Shown piece by piece: positions 1-10,530 of a stretch of DNA of 64,000 bases. Numbering within the stretch: position 1 is the stretch's first letter; each line of letters starts with the position of its first letter. A model generated the notes under the pieces. The model saw only the letters and a list, made by a program, of their open reading frames with translations, was not told the origin of the DNA and ran no database searches. Source of the DNA: Hymenopus coronatus (taxonomy: Eukaryota > Arthropoda > Insecta > Mantodea > Hymenopodidae); assembly GCA_030762935.1 (NCBI GenBank), contig CM060883.1, positions 32,945,501-33,009,500 on the forward strand, read 5' to 3'. A program made the translations under genes and the position numbers.

Positions 1-192
1 TGATAATCAAAAGCTGGTTGCTATGTGACTGAAGTTCCTTTGTTTGTATGGACAGGAGTGACAAATTCCTGTACGAGAAAAGTATAAGACTTTCAAAGCT
101 GATACCAAAAACAGGGAATATCTATAAAACGACCAACTCCGCATAAATGTATATAGCATATATTGAGTGCTTAATGTGTTCTACGTTTTTTT

Positions 193-328
193 ACTTTCTC
201 CATATGTACTATGTACATAGTGTATAGAGAAAGTATTGCACTCCACCCAAAAATTCGATACCGAGATTTTACCGGAAACATATGTTTTAGGGTCCCCAAT
301 ATCCAAAAAAAACATTTTCACAAAAAGG

Positions 329-369
<41 letters not shown>

Positions 370-1076
370 CTGCGAACACAATAACTCAAAAACGAAAAGT
401 CGGTAAAATACCAAACTTGGTATTTAAGTTTAGTATCTTTCAGGGATGCGACACGAAGATTTTGAGAAAAATCCCCCCACCCCAAACTACCCTTTACATG
501 GAACTTTTTTCGAAAATTTTGATTTTCTCAAAAATGGCTTTAACGATTTTTATTAAAATTTCGTATATTAAACATATTTACCTGAAAAATAAAATGCATA
601 TCTTGAATTTTCTGGGAATGGCCTCTGAAGAGTAGTTTATTCTGGATGAATTTTACTAAATTTTGAATAACTGCTAAACTGCTAAACTGATGGACAAACA
701 CTTACTGCATAAAAAATGTAGAGCACATTAAAACACACAATTTATGTTACATACATTTTTTTCGTGGAGTTCGTCGTTTTTGTGACATTCCTTATTTTTG
801 GTTTCTGCTATGAAAAACGTATACTTTTCTCATACAGGAACTTGTCAACTCCTATCCATATAAACAAAGGAACTTCATTGACATAGCAACTAGCTTTTGA
901 CTATCACTTTAACCTACGGTTGTCCCTTATTTCGCTTCTACTTACAAGGAAGCGAGTAATTAGACTATTTCTGCTATTTTTTTCCGATTAGCATAAAGTA
1001 AATAGAAATATAAGCTTTTTAAGAATTATTTGTTGCAGGGATATGGAGAAAGTCATGTGAATGGTACACATCAGAT
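193..1076 (-). mobile_element. HPE full-length copy, subfamily A (young)
   Basis: Complete copy, hairpin end on the left (ACTTTCTCC... at 193), TG repeat at 335-367, distal end catcaga at 1071-1075, bounded by T-runs on both sides. It shares diagnostic changes with the copy at 49718-50558, such as TGGTACACATC in place of TGGAACACATC at the distal end. It sits inside the older copy 1-1567. The class (non-autonomous Helentron, HINE-like) is inferred from the terminal hairpin, T-run insertion and internal microsatellite; a hairpin-ended MITE is the alternative. Confidence 0.85.
335..367 (+). repeat. (TG)n microsatellite inside HPE copy
   Basis: About 16 uninterrupted TG units at the position where every well-preserved HPE copy carries its microsatellite. 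Confidence 0.95.
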
Positions 1077-1640
1077 TTTTTTAATACGTTTTTGTCCATC
1101 TCTTACGGTTTAACAGTAAAATTCATCCAGAATAAAGTAGTCTTCAGAGGGTATTCCTAGAAAATTCAATATATACATTCTTTTGTCAGGTAATATACGA
1201 TATTTTAGTCAAAATCATTTTTGAGAAATCAAAATTTCGAAAAAAGTTCCATGTAAAGGGTAGTTGGGGTGGGGGAATTTTCTTGAATATCTTCGTGTCG
1301 CATCCTTGGAAGACACCAAACTTAATTACCAAGTTTGGTATTTAACGGTCTTTTCGTTTTTGAGCTATGCTGTCCAAAGGCACACACACACACACACATA
1401 CATACACACACACATATACACACGCGGACATTTTTTCCAGAAATGCTTTTTTTGGGAATCAGGGGGACCCAAAACTTGTATTTCCCGTGAAATCTCGGTA
1501 TCAAATTTTTGGATGAAATACAATACTTACTGTATACACTATGTACATAGTACGTATAGAGAAAGTAGAAGTTATTTGAATTTTGATAATTGGCAGAAAT
1601 ATCACTATTATTCTGTAATACTTCCTATTTCCTATATCTC

Positions 1641-2160
1641 CTAAGTGGAGCATAGGGCATTAATGAACTTCCGCCATAGAACTCTATTCTGCGCCATCGT
1701 CCTGATCTCGGTCCAGGTCTTCCCTCCTCTCTCCCTTCCGCTATCACACTCCACCTCTATGTGCTCCTTGGTCTGCCTCTTCTCCTGCTACCTTGTGGGT
1801 TCCATTCCAGGGCTTGTTTTACAAGCTTGTCTTTATCTCGTCGTAATATATGAGCAATCCAGTCTGTATACTCAACGCATCTCAATGTCAATGGTGGTTT
1901 GATGGTTTCTTCTCCACAGCTCTTCATTGGAGACTACCTGTGGCCACCAGATACTCAGGATATTCCTCAAACCTCTGTTCACAAATGTTTGATGTCTGCT
2001 AATCAGTTGTTTATTAGTCTTCCATGTTTCACACCCATAGAGGAGTACTGATTTGACCTTTGTATTGAATATGCGTAGCTTGGTTTAGGTGTTTTGTTCC
2101 CTTAATTTCCAGACTGGTTTCAACATTGCAAATGCTCCTTTGGCCTTATTTACACTGTTT
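1641..2160 (-). pseudogene. RTE-like LINE reverse transcriptase, C-terminal fragment
   Basis: On the minus strand the translation reads, in order, KAKGAFAMLKPVWKLREQ, LLYGCETWKTNKQLI, TFVNRGLRNI, NEELWRRNHQTTIDIEMR, then after a frame change HILRRDKDKLVKQALEWNP and GSRRRGRP, and ends MAQNRVLWRKFINALCST-stop (stop at 1641-1643). This order is characteristic of the region downstream of the polymerase domain in RTE-type endonuclease/reverse transcriptase proteins. At least one in-frame stop and one frameshift break it, and the endonuclease and catalytic RT motifs are absent, so it is a dead 5'-truncated insertion. It lies between HPE copies. The family call is from recognised motifs, not from a search. 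Confidence 0.8.
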
Positions 2161-2183
2161 CCTATATACGAGGTCCGTTTTTT

Positions 2184-2845
2184 ACTTTCTCTAGCCCCAC
2201 GTGTACAATGTACATAGGGATAGAGAAGGTATTGTAATGCACCCAAAAATTCGATACCGAAAATTCACCGGAAATATATGTTTTGGGGTCCCCTGAGTCT
2301 GAAAAAAGCATTTTTAGAAAAAGGTCCCGTGTGTGTCTATGGACAGCACAGCCCCAAAACAAAAAGACCGTTAAGTAGCAAACTTGGTATTTAGGTTTAG
2401 TATATTCCAAGGATGCAACACGAAGATTTAAAAAAAATCCTTCACCCCAAACTACCCTTTACATGGAAAACATTTCGAAAATTTTGATTTTCTTAAAAAT
2501 GGCTCTAACGACTGATTAAAATCCCGTATATTAAAAGTTATTTATGTCCGAAATAAAATGTATATCTCGAATTTTTTGGGAATAGCCTCTGAAGACCTGT
2601 TTATTCTGGATGAATTTTGCTTAACTGCTAAACCGTAAGAGATAGAAAACAACATACCATACAAAAAATGTACCTCATGACATGCCCTTTACGTTTTTAT
2701 TGTGGAGGTAACCGTTTTCGAGCCTTGTTAATGGTTTCAATTGTGAAGTACTTAAACTTTTGTCACAGGAAGTATCTGTTTTTTTCTTTTGTTCTACTCC
2801 TGGCCAAGCAAAGAAGTGATTTGCAATGACAATCGCATAACGATA
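2184..2845 (-). mobile_element. HPE copy, subfamily B, distal end missing
   Basis: Hairpin end with CTAGCCCC arm (subfamily B) at the left, a short TG tract, then family body up to about 2845, where similarity stops. Its middle carries the B-specific stretch (Tcttttgttctactcctggcc) rather than the A form. Confidence 0.8.
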
Positions 2846-3142
2846 GAGTAATACATAAAAATAAAATAAACCAAACTGGAATAACGGAAATCCACGAATT
2901 TAAAAGTAAGGGGGAATGGAGAGGATTACTATGAAACCCTCTGGTTCATTGTACAATAATTGCATAAAAAATGGGGAGAGGTAAATAAAATTAATTAATC
3001 CGTCATTGGAGATTAAAAAGTTAACCGTGCAATGTCGGGTAAGCCAGCAAGGTTGAATCGGTGTGGGAAGGGTTGCTCGCCCTCTGCTCACTAATTAATA
3101 GAACCACATGCTGCAACATGATAAATCTCAAATGATGGTTAG
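2846..3142. other. Unassigned spacer
   Basis: No coding or repeat signature recognised. A short minus-strand open frame at 2900-3091 has no recognisable motif and is not credible as a gene. Confidence 0.5.
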
Positions 3143-3235
3143 AAAACTGGACACAGTATTATTGAAATAAATATAAGCTCGGTAACATTGATTTAGTATG
3201 GTAAATATAATTATGGGATGTGTTCCATTCGCATG
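3143..3235 (+). repeat. First copy of a duplicated flank plus HPE start
   Basis: The sequence from ctggacacagtatta through acattgatttagtatggtaa into the HPE start recurs at about 3841-3934 (cttggcacagtatta...). The shared part includes about 70 bases outside the element, so an HPE and its flank were duplicated in tandem. Confidence 0.8.
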
Positions 3236-3835
3236 ACTTTCTTTACATCTCTGTAACCAATTTTTGTTAAAAAATCCCGTTCAAAAAAAAATAAATGTCA
3301 ACTTGTGTGCTTTAACGAGAACTACATTTTTGTGGAGTAAGTTTTGTCCATTTCTAACGGTTCAGCAGTTATGCAAAATTCCGTAAAATTCGTCCAGAAT
3401 AAAGTAGTCTTCAGAGGCTATTCCCAGAAAATTCAAAATATACATTGGATTTGTCAGGTAAATATCTTTAATATACGATATTTTAATCAAAATCGCTAGA
3501 GCCATTTTTTCAGAAAATCAACATTTTTGAAAAAAGTTCCATGTAAAAGGTAGTTTGAAATGGGGGGATTATTCTCAAAATCTTCGTGTAGCATCCCTGG
3601 AAGATACTCAACTTAAATATCAAGTTTGGTATTTTACCGACTTTTCGTTTTTGAGTTATCGTGTTCAGACACACGGACACACACACACACACGGACCTTT
3701 TTTTCAAAATACTTTTTTTTTATACAGGGGATCCTAAAACATACATATATATCCGGTGAACTCTCGGTATCGAATTTTTTGGTGGAGTGCAATACTTTCT
3801 CTATACACTATGTACATAGTACGTGTAGAGAAAGT
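3211..3835 (+). mobile_element. HPE copy, subfamily A, internally deleted
   Basis: Starts at the GATGTGTTCC end and finishes with the terminal fold-back at 3835. It lacks about 250 bases of 5' body after the first about 60 bases. A short CA tract is at 3670-3693. Confidence 0.8.
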
Positions 3836-3840
3836 AAAAA

Positions 3841-3934
3841 AACTTGGCACAGTATTAGTGAAACGTATATAAACTTGGCAACATTGATTTAGTATGGTAA
3901 ATAAAATTATCGGATGTGTTCCATTCACATGACG
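3841..3934 (+). repeat. Second copy of the duplicated flank plus HPE start
   Basis: Partner of 3143-3235, directly after the GAGAAAGTA end of the preceding HPE. The two flanks differ at scattered bases, so the duplication is not recent. Confidence 0.8.
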
Positions 3935-4059
3935 CTCTTTACATCTCTGTAACCAATTATTGTTAAAAAGCTTATTCTTCTATCTACTTCATGCTAATCG
4001 AGATAAACGTAAGCAGAGATTGTCTTATTAGTTGCTTCGTTGTAAGTAGAAGAGAAAAA

Positions 4060-4625
4060 ATCTGACGTGTTCCATTCACATGACTTTCTCTATATCTCTG
4101 TAAAAAGTATTATTAATAAGCTTATCTTGTATTTATGGCATGCTAATGGAGAAAAATTAGTAGAAATAATCTTATTTCTTGCTTTATTGTAAGTAGAAGC
4201 TAAATAAGGGAGTACCATATGTTAGAGTGAAAGCCAAAAGCTGGTTGCTATGTGACTGATGTTCCTTTGTGACTATTCCCAGAAAATTGAAAATATACAT
4301 TTTATTTGTCAGGTAAATATCTTTAATATATGATATTTTAATCAAAATCGTTAGAGCCATTTCTTAGAAAATCAAAATTTTCGAAAAAAGTTTCATGTAA
4401 AGGGTAGTTTGGGGTGGGGGCTTTTTCTCAAAATCTTCGTGTCGCATCCCTGGAAGATACTAAACTTAAATACCAAGTTTGGTATTTTACCGACCTTTCT
4501 GTAAATACTTTTTTTGGAAACAGGGTACCCTAAAACATATTTCCGGTGAAATGTCGGTATCGAATTTTTGGTGGAGTGCAATACCTTCTCTATACACTAT
4601 GTACATGGTACGTTTAGAGAAAGTA
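4060..4625 (+). mobile_element. HPE copy, subfamily A, nested, two internal deletions
   Basis: Both ends are present: A-run TCTGACGTGTTCC at 4055-4070 and the fold-back with AGAGAAAGTA ending at 4625. The body jumps from gttcctttgt to ctattccc (near 4272), and the microsatellite is deleted near 4499. Inserted in the A-run of an older copy. Confidence 0.85.
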
Positions 4626-4674
4626 AAAAGGGAATACACTAGGTTAAAACGATAGTCAAATGTTTTAAAAGTTT

Positions 4675-4828
4675 AACCTTATTATCCAAGTCTGCGGGTC
4701 CAGTCTTACCTGGACTCTGGAGCTAGATTCTCACCCTGATGGTGCCGAACGCAGCTTTCGGCGAAACGTCGGTTATGGCAACAACAGGACTACGGCCAAC
4801 AAGCCCGGCAAACTTAGATAATAAGGTT
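4675..4828. repeat. 154-base insert bounded by a 17-base inverted repeat
   Basis: The left arm 4675-4691 (aaccttattatccaagt) and the reverse complement of the right arm 4812-4828 differ at one base. The interior holds the hammerhead-like motif described separately. Such a motif is typical of Penelope-like retroelements and small retrozymes, so this may be a fragment of one; no protein-coding part is visible. Confidence 0.6.
4733..4775 (+). ncRNA. Hammerhead-ribozyme-like motif, probably inactive
   Basis: The core reads CTGATGG (4736-4742), a stem GCCGAA/TTCGGC (4744-4749 with 4757-4762) closed by a seven-base loop, then GAAACGTC (4763-4770). This follows the hammerhead order CUGANGA - stem II - GAAA - short stem III - UH cleavage site, with the near-absent stem III known from Penelope-like elements, which act as dimers. 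Stem I is weak: only ACC/GGT pairs directly. The last core base is G where the catalytic consensus has A, which should abolish or strongly reduce cleavage. Confidence 0.55.
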
Positions 4829-5346
4829 GATAACGCTGGTGTTTTTTCCTGTAAAAGGTAGTTTTGTTTGGAGCAATTTCCTTCAAAATCGTCATGTTTT
4901 CTCCTTGTAAAATATTTAAATACTAAGTTTGGTACTTTATCGACTTTTCGTTTTTGAGTTAATGTATTCACACATGGACCTTTTTCTAAAAATGCTTTTT
5001 TTATACAGAGAACCCTAAAACATGGATTTCTAATGAAATCTCGGTATAGAATTTTTGGGTTACGTACCATGTTCTATGTGGAGAAAGTAAAAATGTATGC
5101 AGAAAGGAAGTTAGATTTTTCACTCTTTACTTATGTTCCCTAGTGTAACACTTTTCGATCAGCGGTTCACATCCGGAATCAAAATTTTAATACCTCTAAG
5201 TTTACATATTCGAAGATGATTTCTTAGAAGTTTTCTGCAGAAGGACCTCCAAACCACCTACTGCAGAACTCCTGGATCCACCTTTGAGAAATTATTATAT
5301 ACAACTGCACACTTCATTTGCAGAAATCAAGATGCACCGGTTTTTT

Positions 5347-6211
5347 ACTTTCTCTATACGAACTATGTGCATAGGGTATAGAGAAGATATTGCTCTCCAT
5401 CCCAAAATTCGATACCGATATTTCACCGGAAATATATGATTTAGAGTCCTCTGTATCCAAAAAAAAAAAAAAAATCAAAATAAAGGTCCGTCTGTGTGTG
5501 TGTGTGTCCCTGAACACGATAAGTGAAAAACGAAAAGTCGGTAAAATACCAAACTTGGAATTTAAGTTTAGTACCTTCCAGGGATGCAACACGAAGATTT
5601 CGAGAAAAATACCCCCACCACCAATTACCCTTTACATGGAACTTTTTTCGAAAATGTTGATTTCCTCAAAGATGTTTCTAGCGATTTTGATTAAAGTATC
5701 GTATATTAAAGATATTTACCTGAAAATAAAGTTTATATTTTGAATTTTCTGGGAATAGCCTCTGAAGACTGCTTTATTCTGGATGAATTTTACGGAATTT
5801 TTACATAACTGCTAAACTGTAAGAGATAGATGAAAATTTACTGCACGAAAAACGTAGCTCACGATAAAAACACACAACTTATGTCATACACATTATTTTC
5901 ATACAGTTGATCGGTTTTGAGATATTTCTTGTTATTGATTTCAGCTTGAAAAAACATATACTTTTCTCATACAGCAATTTGTCAATCCCTGTTCATACAA
6001 ACAAAGGAACTTCAGTCACGCAGCAACCTGCTTTTCACTATCACTTTAACCTATGTACTACCTTATTTCGCTTCTACTTACAAGGAAGCAAGTAACAAGA
6101 CTATTGCTGCTGATTTTTCTTGATTAGCATGAAGTAAATAGAAGCATTAGATTTTTAACAATAATTTGTTGCAGAGATGATGAGAAAGTCACTTGAATGG
6201 AACACATCAGG
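5347..6211 (-). mobile_element. HPE full-length copy, subfamily A
   Basis: Hairpin end at 5347, short TG tract at 5492-5508, distal end aacacatcag at 6200-6210. An A-run of about 14 lies at 5460-5474. Confidence 0.85.
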
Positions 6212-6482
6212 TTTTTACATTTCATTCACAGTTTGCCATAACATCCGCTAATCCCATTCTCCACATACTATATACTTGAATTAACGTTACTTCCTGTTCT
6301 GACAGTTGTTTTCCTGCTATGTGCGTTTCCGTTACGCCACGTGCATAACCTGCAATGTTGTCCGACCGTCACCTGAGCGGAAGAGAACAAAGATAATCTT
6401 TATGAGGATTACCTATTTTAATAACAACGGATAACCAAAATATTAAAAATGCCCTTTGATGAATGAAGTAATTGGAATATAC

Positions 6483-7022
6483 GTAGAAGGGAAATAAATT
6501 AGACTAATCCGACAGTCAAATGTTATAAAATGTGGTTGCTATGGGATTGAAATCCGTTTCTTTGTGTGACCAGGAGTTGACAATTTCCCGTATGAGAAAA
6601 GTTTTAAGTATTTTTTAGCTGTAACTAAAAACAAATGATATCTCAAAAACGAACAACTCCACGAAAAATCTGTATATAACATAAAATGTGTTTTAACGTG
6701 CTCTACATTTTTGTGTGGTAAGCTTTTGTCCATCACTTACGGTTTAGCAGTTATGTAATAAAGCCGTCTTCAGAGGTTATTCCCAGAAAATTCAAGATAT
6801 ATATTTTATTTGTCGGGTAAATATCTTTAATAAATGATATTTTAATCACAAGCGTTAGAGCCATTTTTGAGAAAATCAAAATTTTCGAAAAAAGTTCCAT
6901 GTAAAGGGTAGTTTGGTGTGGGAGGACTTTTCTCAAAATCTTTGTGCCGTATCCCTGGAAGATACTTAAATACCACGTTTGGTATTTATCCGACTTTTCG
7001 TTTTTGAGTTATCGTGTTCACA

Positions 7023-7068
<46 letters not shown>

Positions 7069-7187
7069 TTTTTTGGATATTGGGGACCCTAAAACATATA
7101 TTTCCGGTGAAATCTCGGTATCGAATTTTTTGGTGAAGTGCAATACCTTCTCTATACACTATGTACATAGTGCGTATAGAGAAAGTA
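6483..7187 (+). mobile_element. HPE copy, subfamily A, 5' truncated
   Basis: Similarity begins at gtagaagggaaataa and ends with the fold-back at 7187. The (AC)n tract at 7025-7065 is among the longest of the window. The sequence before it (6212-6482) has no recognised content. Confidence 0.85.
7025..7065 (+). repeat. (AC)n microsatellite inside HPE copy
   Basis: About 20 AC units at the family's usual microsatellite site. Confidence 0.95.
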
Positions 7188-8407
7188 ATAACACAACTAT
7201 TTTGAAACAGTTTCGCTAACACAATAAATATTTGAAACTGTTTCACCACTAAAACTGTTTCATAAAACACTTCTGGAAATTGCGTGCATTGTGTTTTTTT
7301 ATGTATCGCTTCCCCGCTACAGATCCCTGCAACAATAACAGCAACGCCTGTAGTTGTTTCACTTATTTACTATGTGAGGTTAGGTTCGACTAGCGTAAAT
7401 ATGTTGTCATTGCTTACCGCTAGGTTCGCCTTTGTACCGTAGCGCGCGGCCTGATATAATCCGCGAAATTCGAAAGTACTAATCAAATCCATTCCCTCTC
7501 GTTAACGCGCAACAATGCTTTGCTTCTGTAATTTGATTTTTTCCTCTTTAGTGTAGCTAGTGAGTGGATGCATTTGTGATTTTTTTGATGCACTGTGTTT
7601 ATCTCAATAGTATTTGGTGGTACACAACATGTCTGCAACCGTTTAGGGAATTTCTGTTACAGGAAACTGTTATTTCGAAACTGAACACATTTTCCCACCA
7701 CTACTTTTAAGGCATCCTGTAGATGCATTTAAATTCAAAAAGCGTAACTTTTATTCCCCGAGGGCACGCAGATAAAATAAGTTACTGAATGTAGTGTAAA
7801 TAAATGTGGATATCCGGGTATTATCTTTGCCCTGAAAATGTTGGTCATTCGTTATAGTTTGGGATGGAACACACGTGTTAATTCAGCAGCAGTGAAGCAT
7901 TCAGGTCATGCGCAGTACGTGACTGACTGCACTTATTCATGAGCACGAACAGCTCTCAGATATTACAAAAGAGTTGCTAGCAAGAAAGGAAGTGTTGTAT
8001 GACTTTTACGTGGACTAAAAGCTCTGCACTAACAAAATTCACAGCGCCAGGATTTGCGTGGTTTTCAACACAGCAATATTTCACTTAACTTGGCCGCCGT
8101 TCCTGCAGACTCTTTTATTGTCTTCCCCACTCTAGATAAACAGCATTTTCTACACACTGAGTAAACTTAAACTTTCCGACAAGAAAAATGCATTTACTAA
8201 CAAATTTCGACTTAGAAACCGATATTACTCAACTCAAGTTAAAACGACTATCTGAAAATATAACTGTTTCGTCTGAAATTGTTCTCGGGCTCTTAGCCAG
8301 GTGGTGAAAGATTAAAATTCCAAAGTTTCAAACACGTCTTCGTCTCCAGGAAAACTGAAGAATTCCAATTCTATATGTATGTAAATGGCAATTTGTTTGA
8401 CCCGCGT
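7188..8407. other. Unassigned spacer with GAAAC-GTTTC palindromes
   Basis: No coding signature. Near the start, gaaacagtttc (7204-7214), gaaactgtttc (7234-7244) and aaactgtttc (7252-7261) form a small cluster of palindromic repeats. The rest is low-complexity AT-rich DNA with a slightly more GC-rich patch around 7370-7460. Confidence 0.5.
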
Positions 8408-8408
8408 A

Positions 8409-9598
8409 TACGAGAGCTGTCCCCGAAGTACCCGACCTAACAGATAGATAGCGGTTGTTGTTTCATTTTACATTGTTTACCATTTGTTTGGCAGCCATCA
8501 TTAGTGAATGCTCTCAGCGAATTTGTAAACATGAATAAAACTGGTCATCGTTATATGATACAATACTTTCATTTGAACGGTCTTAGTCCAACTATTTTTA
8601 AAGCTGAGCTAACTTCTATTTTGGGAGAGACTGCTTCTTCGTTTACAACAGCGAAATATTGGGTGTCAGAGTTTAAGCGGCGCGGCAGTACGAGCTGCTA
8701 AGACGAACATCACAGTGGTGGATCAAATGAGGTTACCAGTCCAGAAATTGTAAAGAAAATTCACAAAATAGTATTGGATGGCCATCGACTGAAAGTGCGC
8801 GAGCTAGCAGATATTGCAGCATTTCAGAAAGTTCTGTACATCGTATACTGATTGAAAATTTGGATATGAGAAAGTTGTGTGCAAGGTGGGTGCCGCGTTT
8901 GCACACAATAGAACAAAAACAGCGTCGTGAGGATGTTTCAGTCGAGTGTTTGGCAATGTTTCGCTGCAATAAAGCGTCGATGGATGAAGCCTGGGTCCAT
9001 CACTTAATACCCGAGACGAAGTAACAACAAGCAAAACATTGTATTGGAAGGGGAGAATCGGCGCCAAAGAAGGCGAAGACAGTTTCATCTGCAGGCAAGG
9101 TCATGGCACCAGTTTTCTGGAACTCACGCGGGATAATTTTTATTGATTATCTCAAAAGTAATCAATGGTGAATATTATGCGATCTTGTTACAGCGTTTGA
9201 GTGATGAAATCGAGAGAAAACGACGCATTTAGCGAAAAAGAAAGTTTTGTTTCATCAAGACAATGCACTAATTCACACGTCCATTATCACCATGGCCAAA
9301 ATCTATGAGTTAAATTTCAAATTGCTTCTTCATGCACCCTATTCGCCAGATTTAGCCCCCTCTGATAATTTTCCGTTTCCGAACTTGAAGATATGGTGGT
9401 AGATGATATGCAACAATGAAGAGGCGGTTGATGGCTATTTTGCAGACCTCAATAGTTCTCACTATAAACAGGATTCGAAGCTATTGAACATCGCTGGGAA
9501 AAGTGATCGATCTGAAAGAAGACAAAGTAGAGAAATAACGATCCCCCCCCCCCAATTTTTATGCTTTCTTTGTTAAGTCGGGTACTTTTGGGACGATA
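8409..9598 (+). mobile_element. Mariner transposon relic, near full length
   Basis: Imperfect terminal inverted repeats: the left end at 8416-8442 (tgtccccgaagtacccgacc...) matches the reverse complement of 9571-9597, with TATA at the left junction. The interior carries one broken mariner transposase on the same strand. The length of about 1.19 kb is close to the usual about 1.3 kb for the family. Confidence 0.85.
8504..9535 (+). pseudogene. Mariner transposase pseudogene
   Basis: The N-terminal DNA-binding part reads YMIQYFHLNGLSPTIFKAEL and YWVSEFKRRG before a stop at 8699-8701. Further on come VTSPEIVKKIHKIVLDGHRL, ARWVPRLHTIEQKQRR, then the catalytic triad: D in MDEAWVHH, D in HQDNA, and D in YSPDLAPSD, the last two separated by 34 residues as in mariner D,D34D transposases. 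All three catalytic Asp survive, but several stops and frameshifts make it non-functional. It would cut and paste its own element via the terminal repeats. Confidence 0.85.
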
Positions 9599-9668
9599 AA
9601 TAAAATCGGGGATCAGTGGAGCTTTACGAATAAGGGACCCTCCCAAAAAGAAACAAAATCCGAGTAAC

Positions 9669-9743
9669 TTACCCTAAGCAAGATTCGAACTCGCAACCTG
9701 TTGAATACTGAGGCAGACACACTACCCTCACACTACCCAGGCG
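9669..9743 (-). repeat. tRNA-like sequence (SINE head or tRNA pseudogene)
   Basis: On the minus strand, CCTGGGTAGTGTGAGGG resembles an A box and GAGTTCGAATC a B box. The ends can form an acceptor-like stem using G-U pairs. I do not see a convincing anticodon arm, so a tRNA-derived SINE or pseudogene is likelier than a working tRNA. Confidence 0.5.
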
Positions 9744-9759
9744 TACCATATATATATTT

Positions 9760-10507
9760 ATTTGCAGTAAGCTTTTACAGTTTACCAAATATGCAATGGT
9801 CATCCCGAATGAAAGGCTTTAGAAAATTCAAGACAAATAAAATTATTATTGTGATGAAAATATTTTAAACATGTATTTTAATCAAAATCGTTATAGCGAT
9901 TTTTGAGCAAACCAACTTTTAAAAAAAACAATTTCCATGCAGAGGATACTTTGGCCTGAGGACATTTTCTTGAATACTACATACGAAATGTAACAAAATA
10001 AGCATATATCTGCCCAATAACCTAAATGTTACAATAAAATAAGTTTTAAAATGGGAAAACAACAATTTGTAATATATAAAAATTAATATTTTCCATATTG
10101 AACACATAAATATTTGGTGATTTAATGCTATTAACAATTAGTATTAGATAATATTTTAATATTACTAAAACTTAAACTTAATGGTGTATTCTTAATATTG
10201 TTAAAATAGATTTATAGTAGGTTGAACCATTATGGTTTCGCTTAAAGGGTAGGTATCCAATGTTGATTTTCTCCCTCTGAAGAACTGAAGTCTAAGTACC
10301 AAGATTGGTATTTAACGGACTTTGCCGGACACAGTCTCTCACACATACACGCATGCGCCCGCACGCGAGTGTTCGCGAACTTTTTTTTTCGCTCTATTTT
10401 TCTTTCTTTTCCGCTTTTTTAATTCTGAAAATACCAAAACATATATTTTTCGGTGAAATGCAATACTTTCTCTAGCTACTAAATACTAATATCTGACAAA
10501 GAAAGTA
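9760..10507 (+). mobile_element. HPE copy, heavily diverged
   Basis: The body can be followed through aaattcaagacaaataaaa, aatcaaaatcgttatagcga and caagattggtatttaacgg to an eroded hairpin end with GAAAGTA at 10507. About 250 bases (9986-10235) do not match and look inserted or replaced. Confidence 0.6.
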
Positions 10508-10530
10508 AAACAAATGAAATACTTTGATAG

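Larger units (their letters stand above)
1..1567 (+). mobile_element. HPE copy, subfamily A, split by a younger copy
   Basis: The 5' part (1-192) is cut by the window edge and the copy resumes at about 1077, ending in the terminal fold-back and GAGAAAGTA at 1567. A reverse-oriented copy occupies 193-1076. The join restores the family consensus (ctacattttttgtgtgg region), so this copy is the older one. A CA repeat with interruptions lies at 1381-1424. Non-coding: open frames here simply read the repeat and its microsatellite. Confidence 0.85.
3906..5089 (+). mobile_element. HPE copy, subfamily A, split and rearranged
   Basis: The 5' part runs 3906-4059 and resumes at 4626-4672 after a nested copy (4060-4625); the join restores gtagaag-ggaatacactagg of the consensus. 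A 154-base insert follows (4675-4828), and about 430 bases of consensus are missing there. The 3' part (about 4845-5089) is diverged and ends in an eroded fold-back and GAGAAAGTA. Treating both sides of the insert as one copy is inference. Confidence 0.65.

Noticed and set aside
336..635. Open frames starting MCVCVCV with NTITQKRKVGKIPNLVFKF, recurring about twenty times on both strands
   Set aside because: They are translations of the HPE microsatellite and body. Frames shift between copies, stops fall differently, and both strands are open over the same region, so there is no sign of protein selection.
1645..1902. Plus-strand open frame of 85 codons
   Set aside because: It is the antisense shadow of the minus-strand RTE-like LINE fragment.
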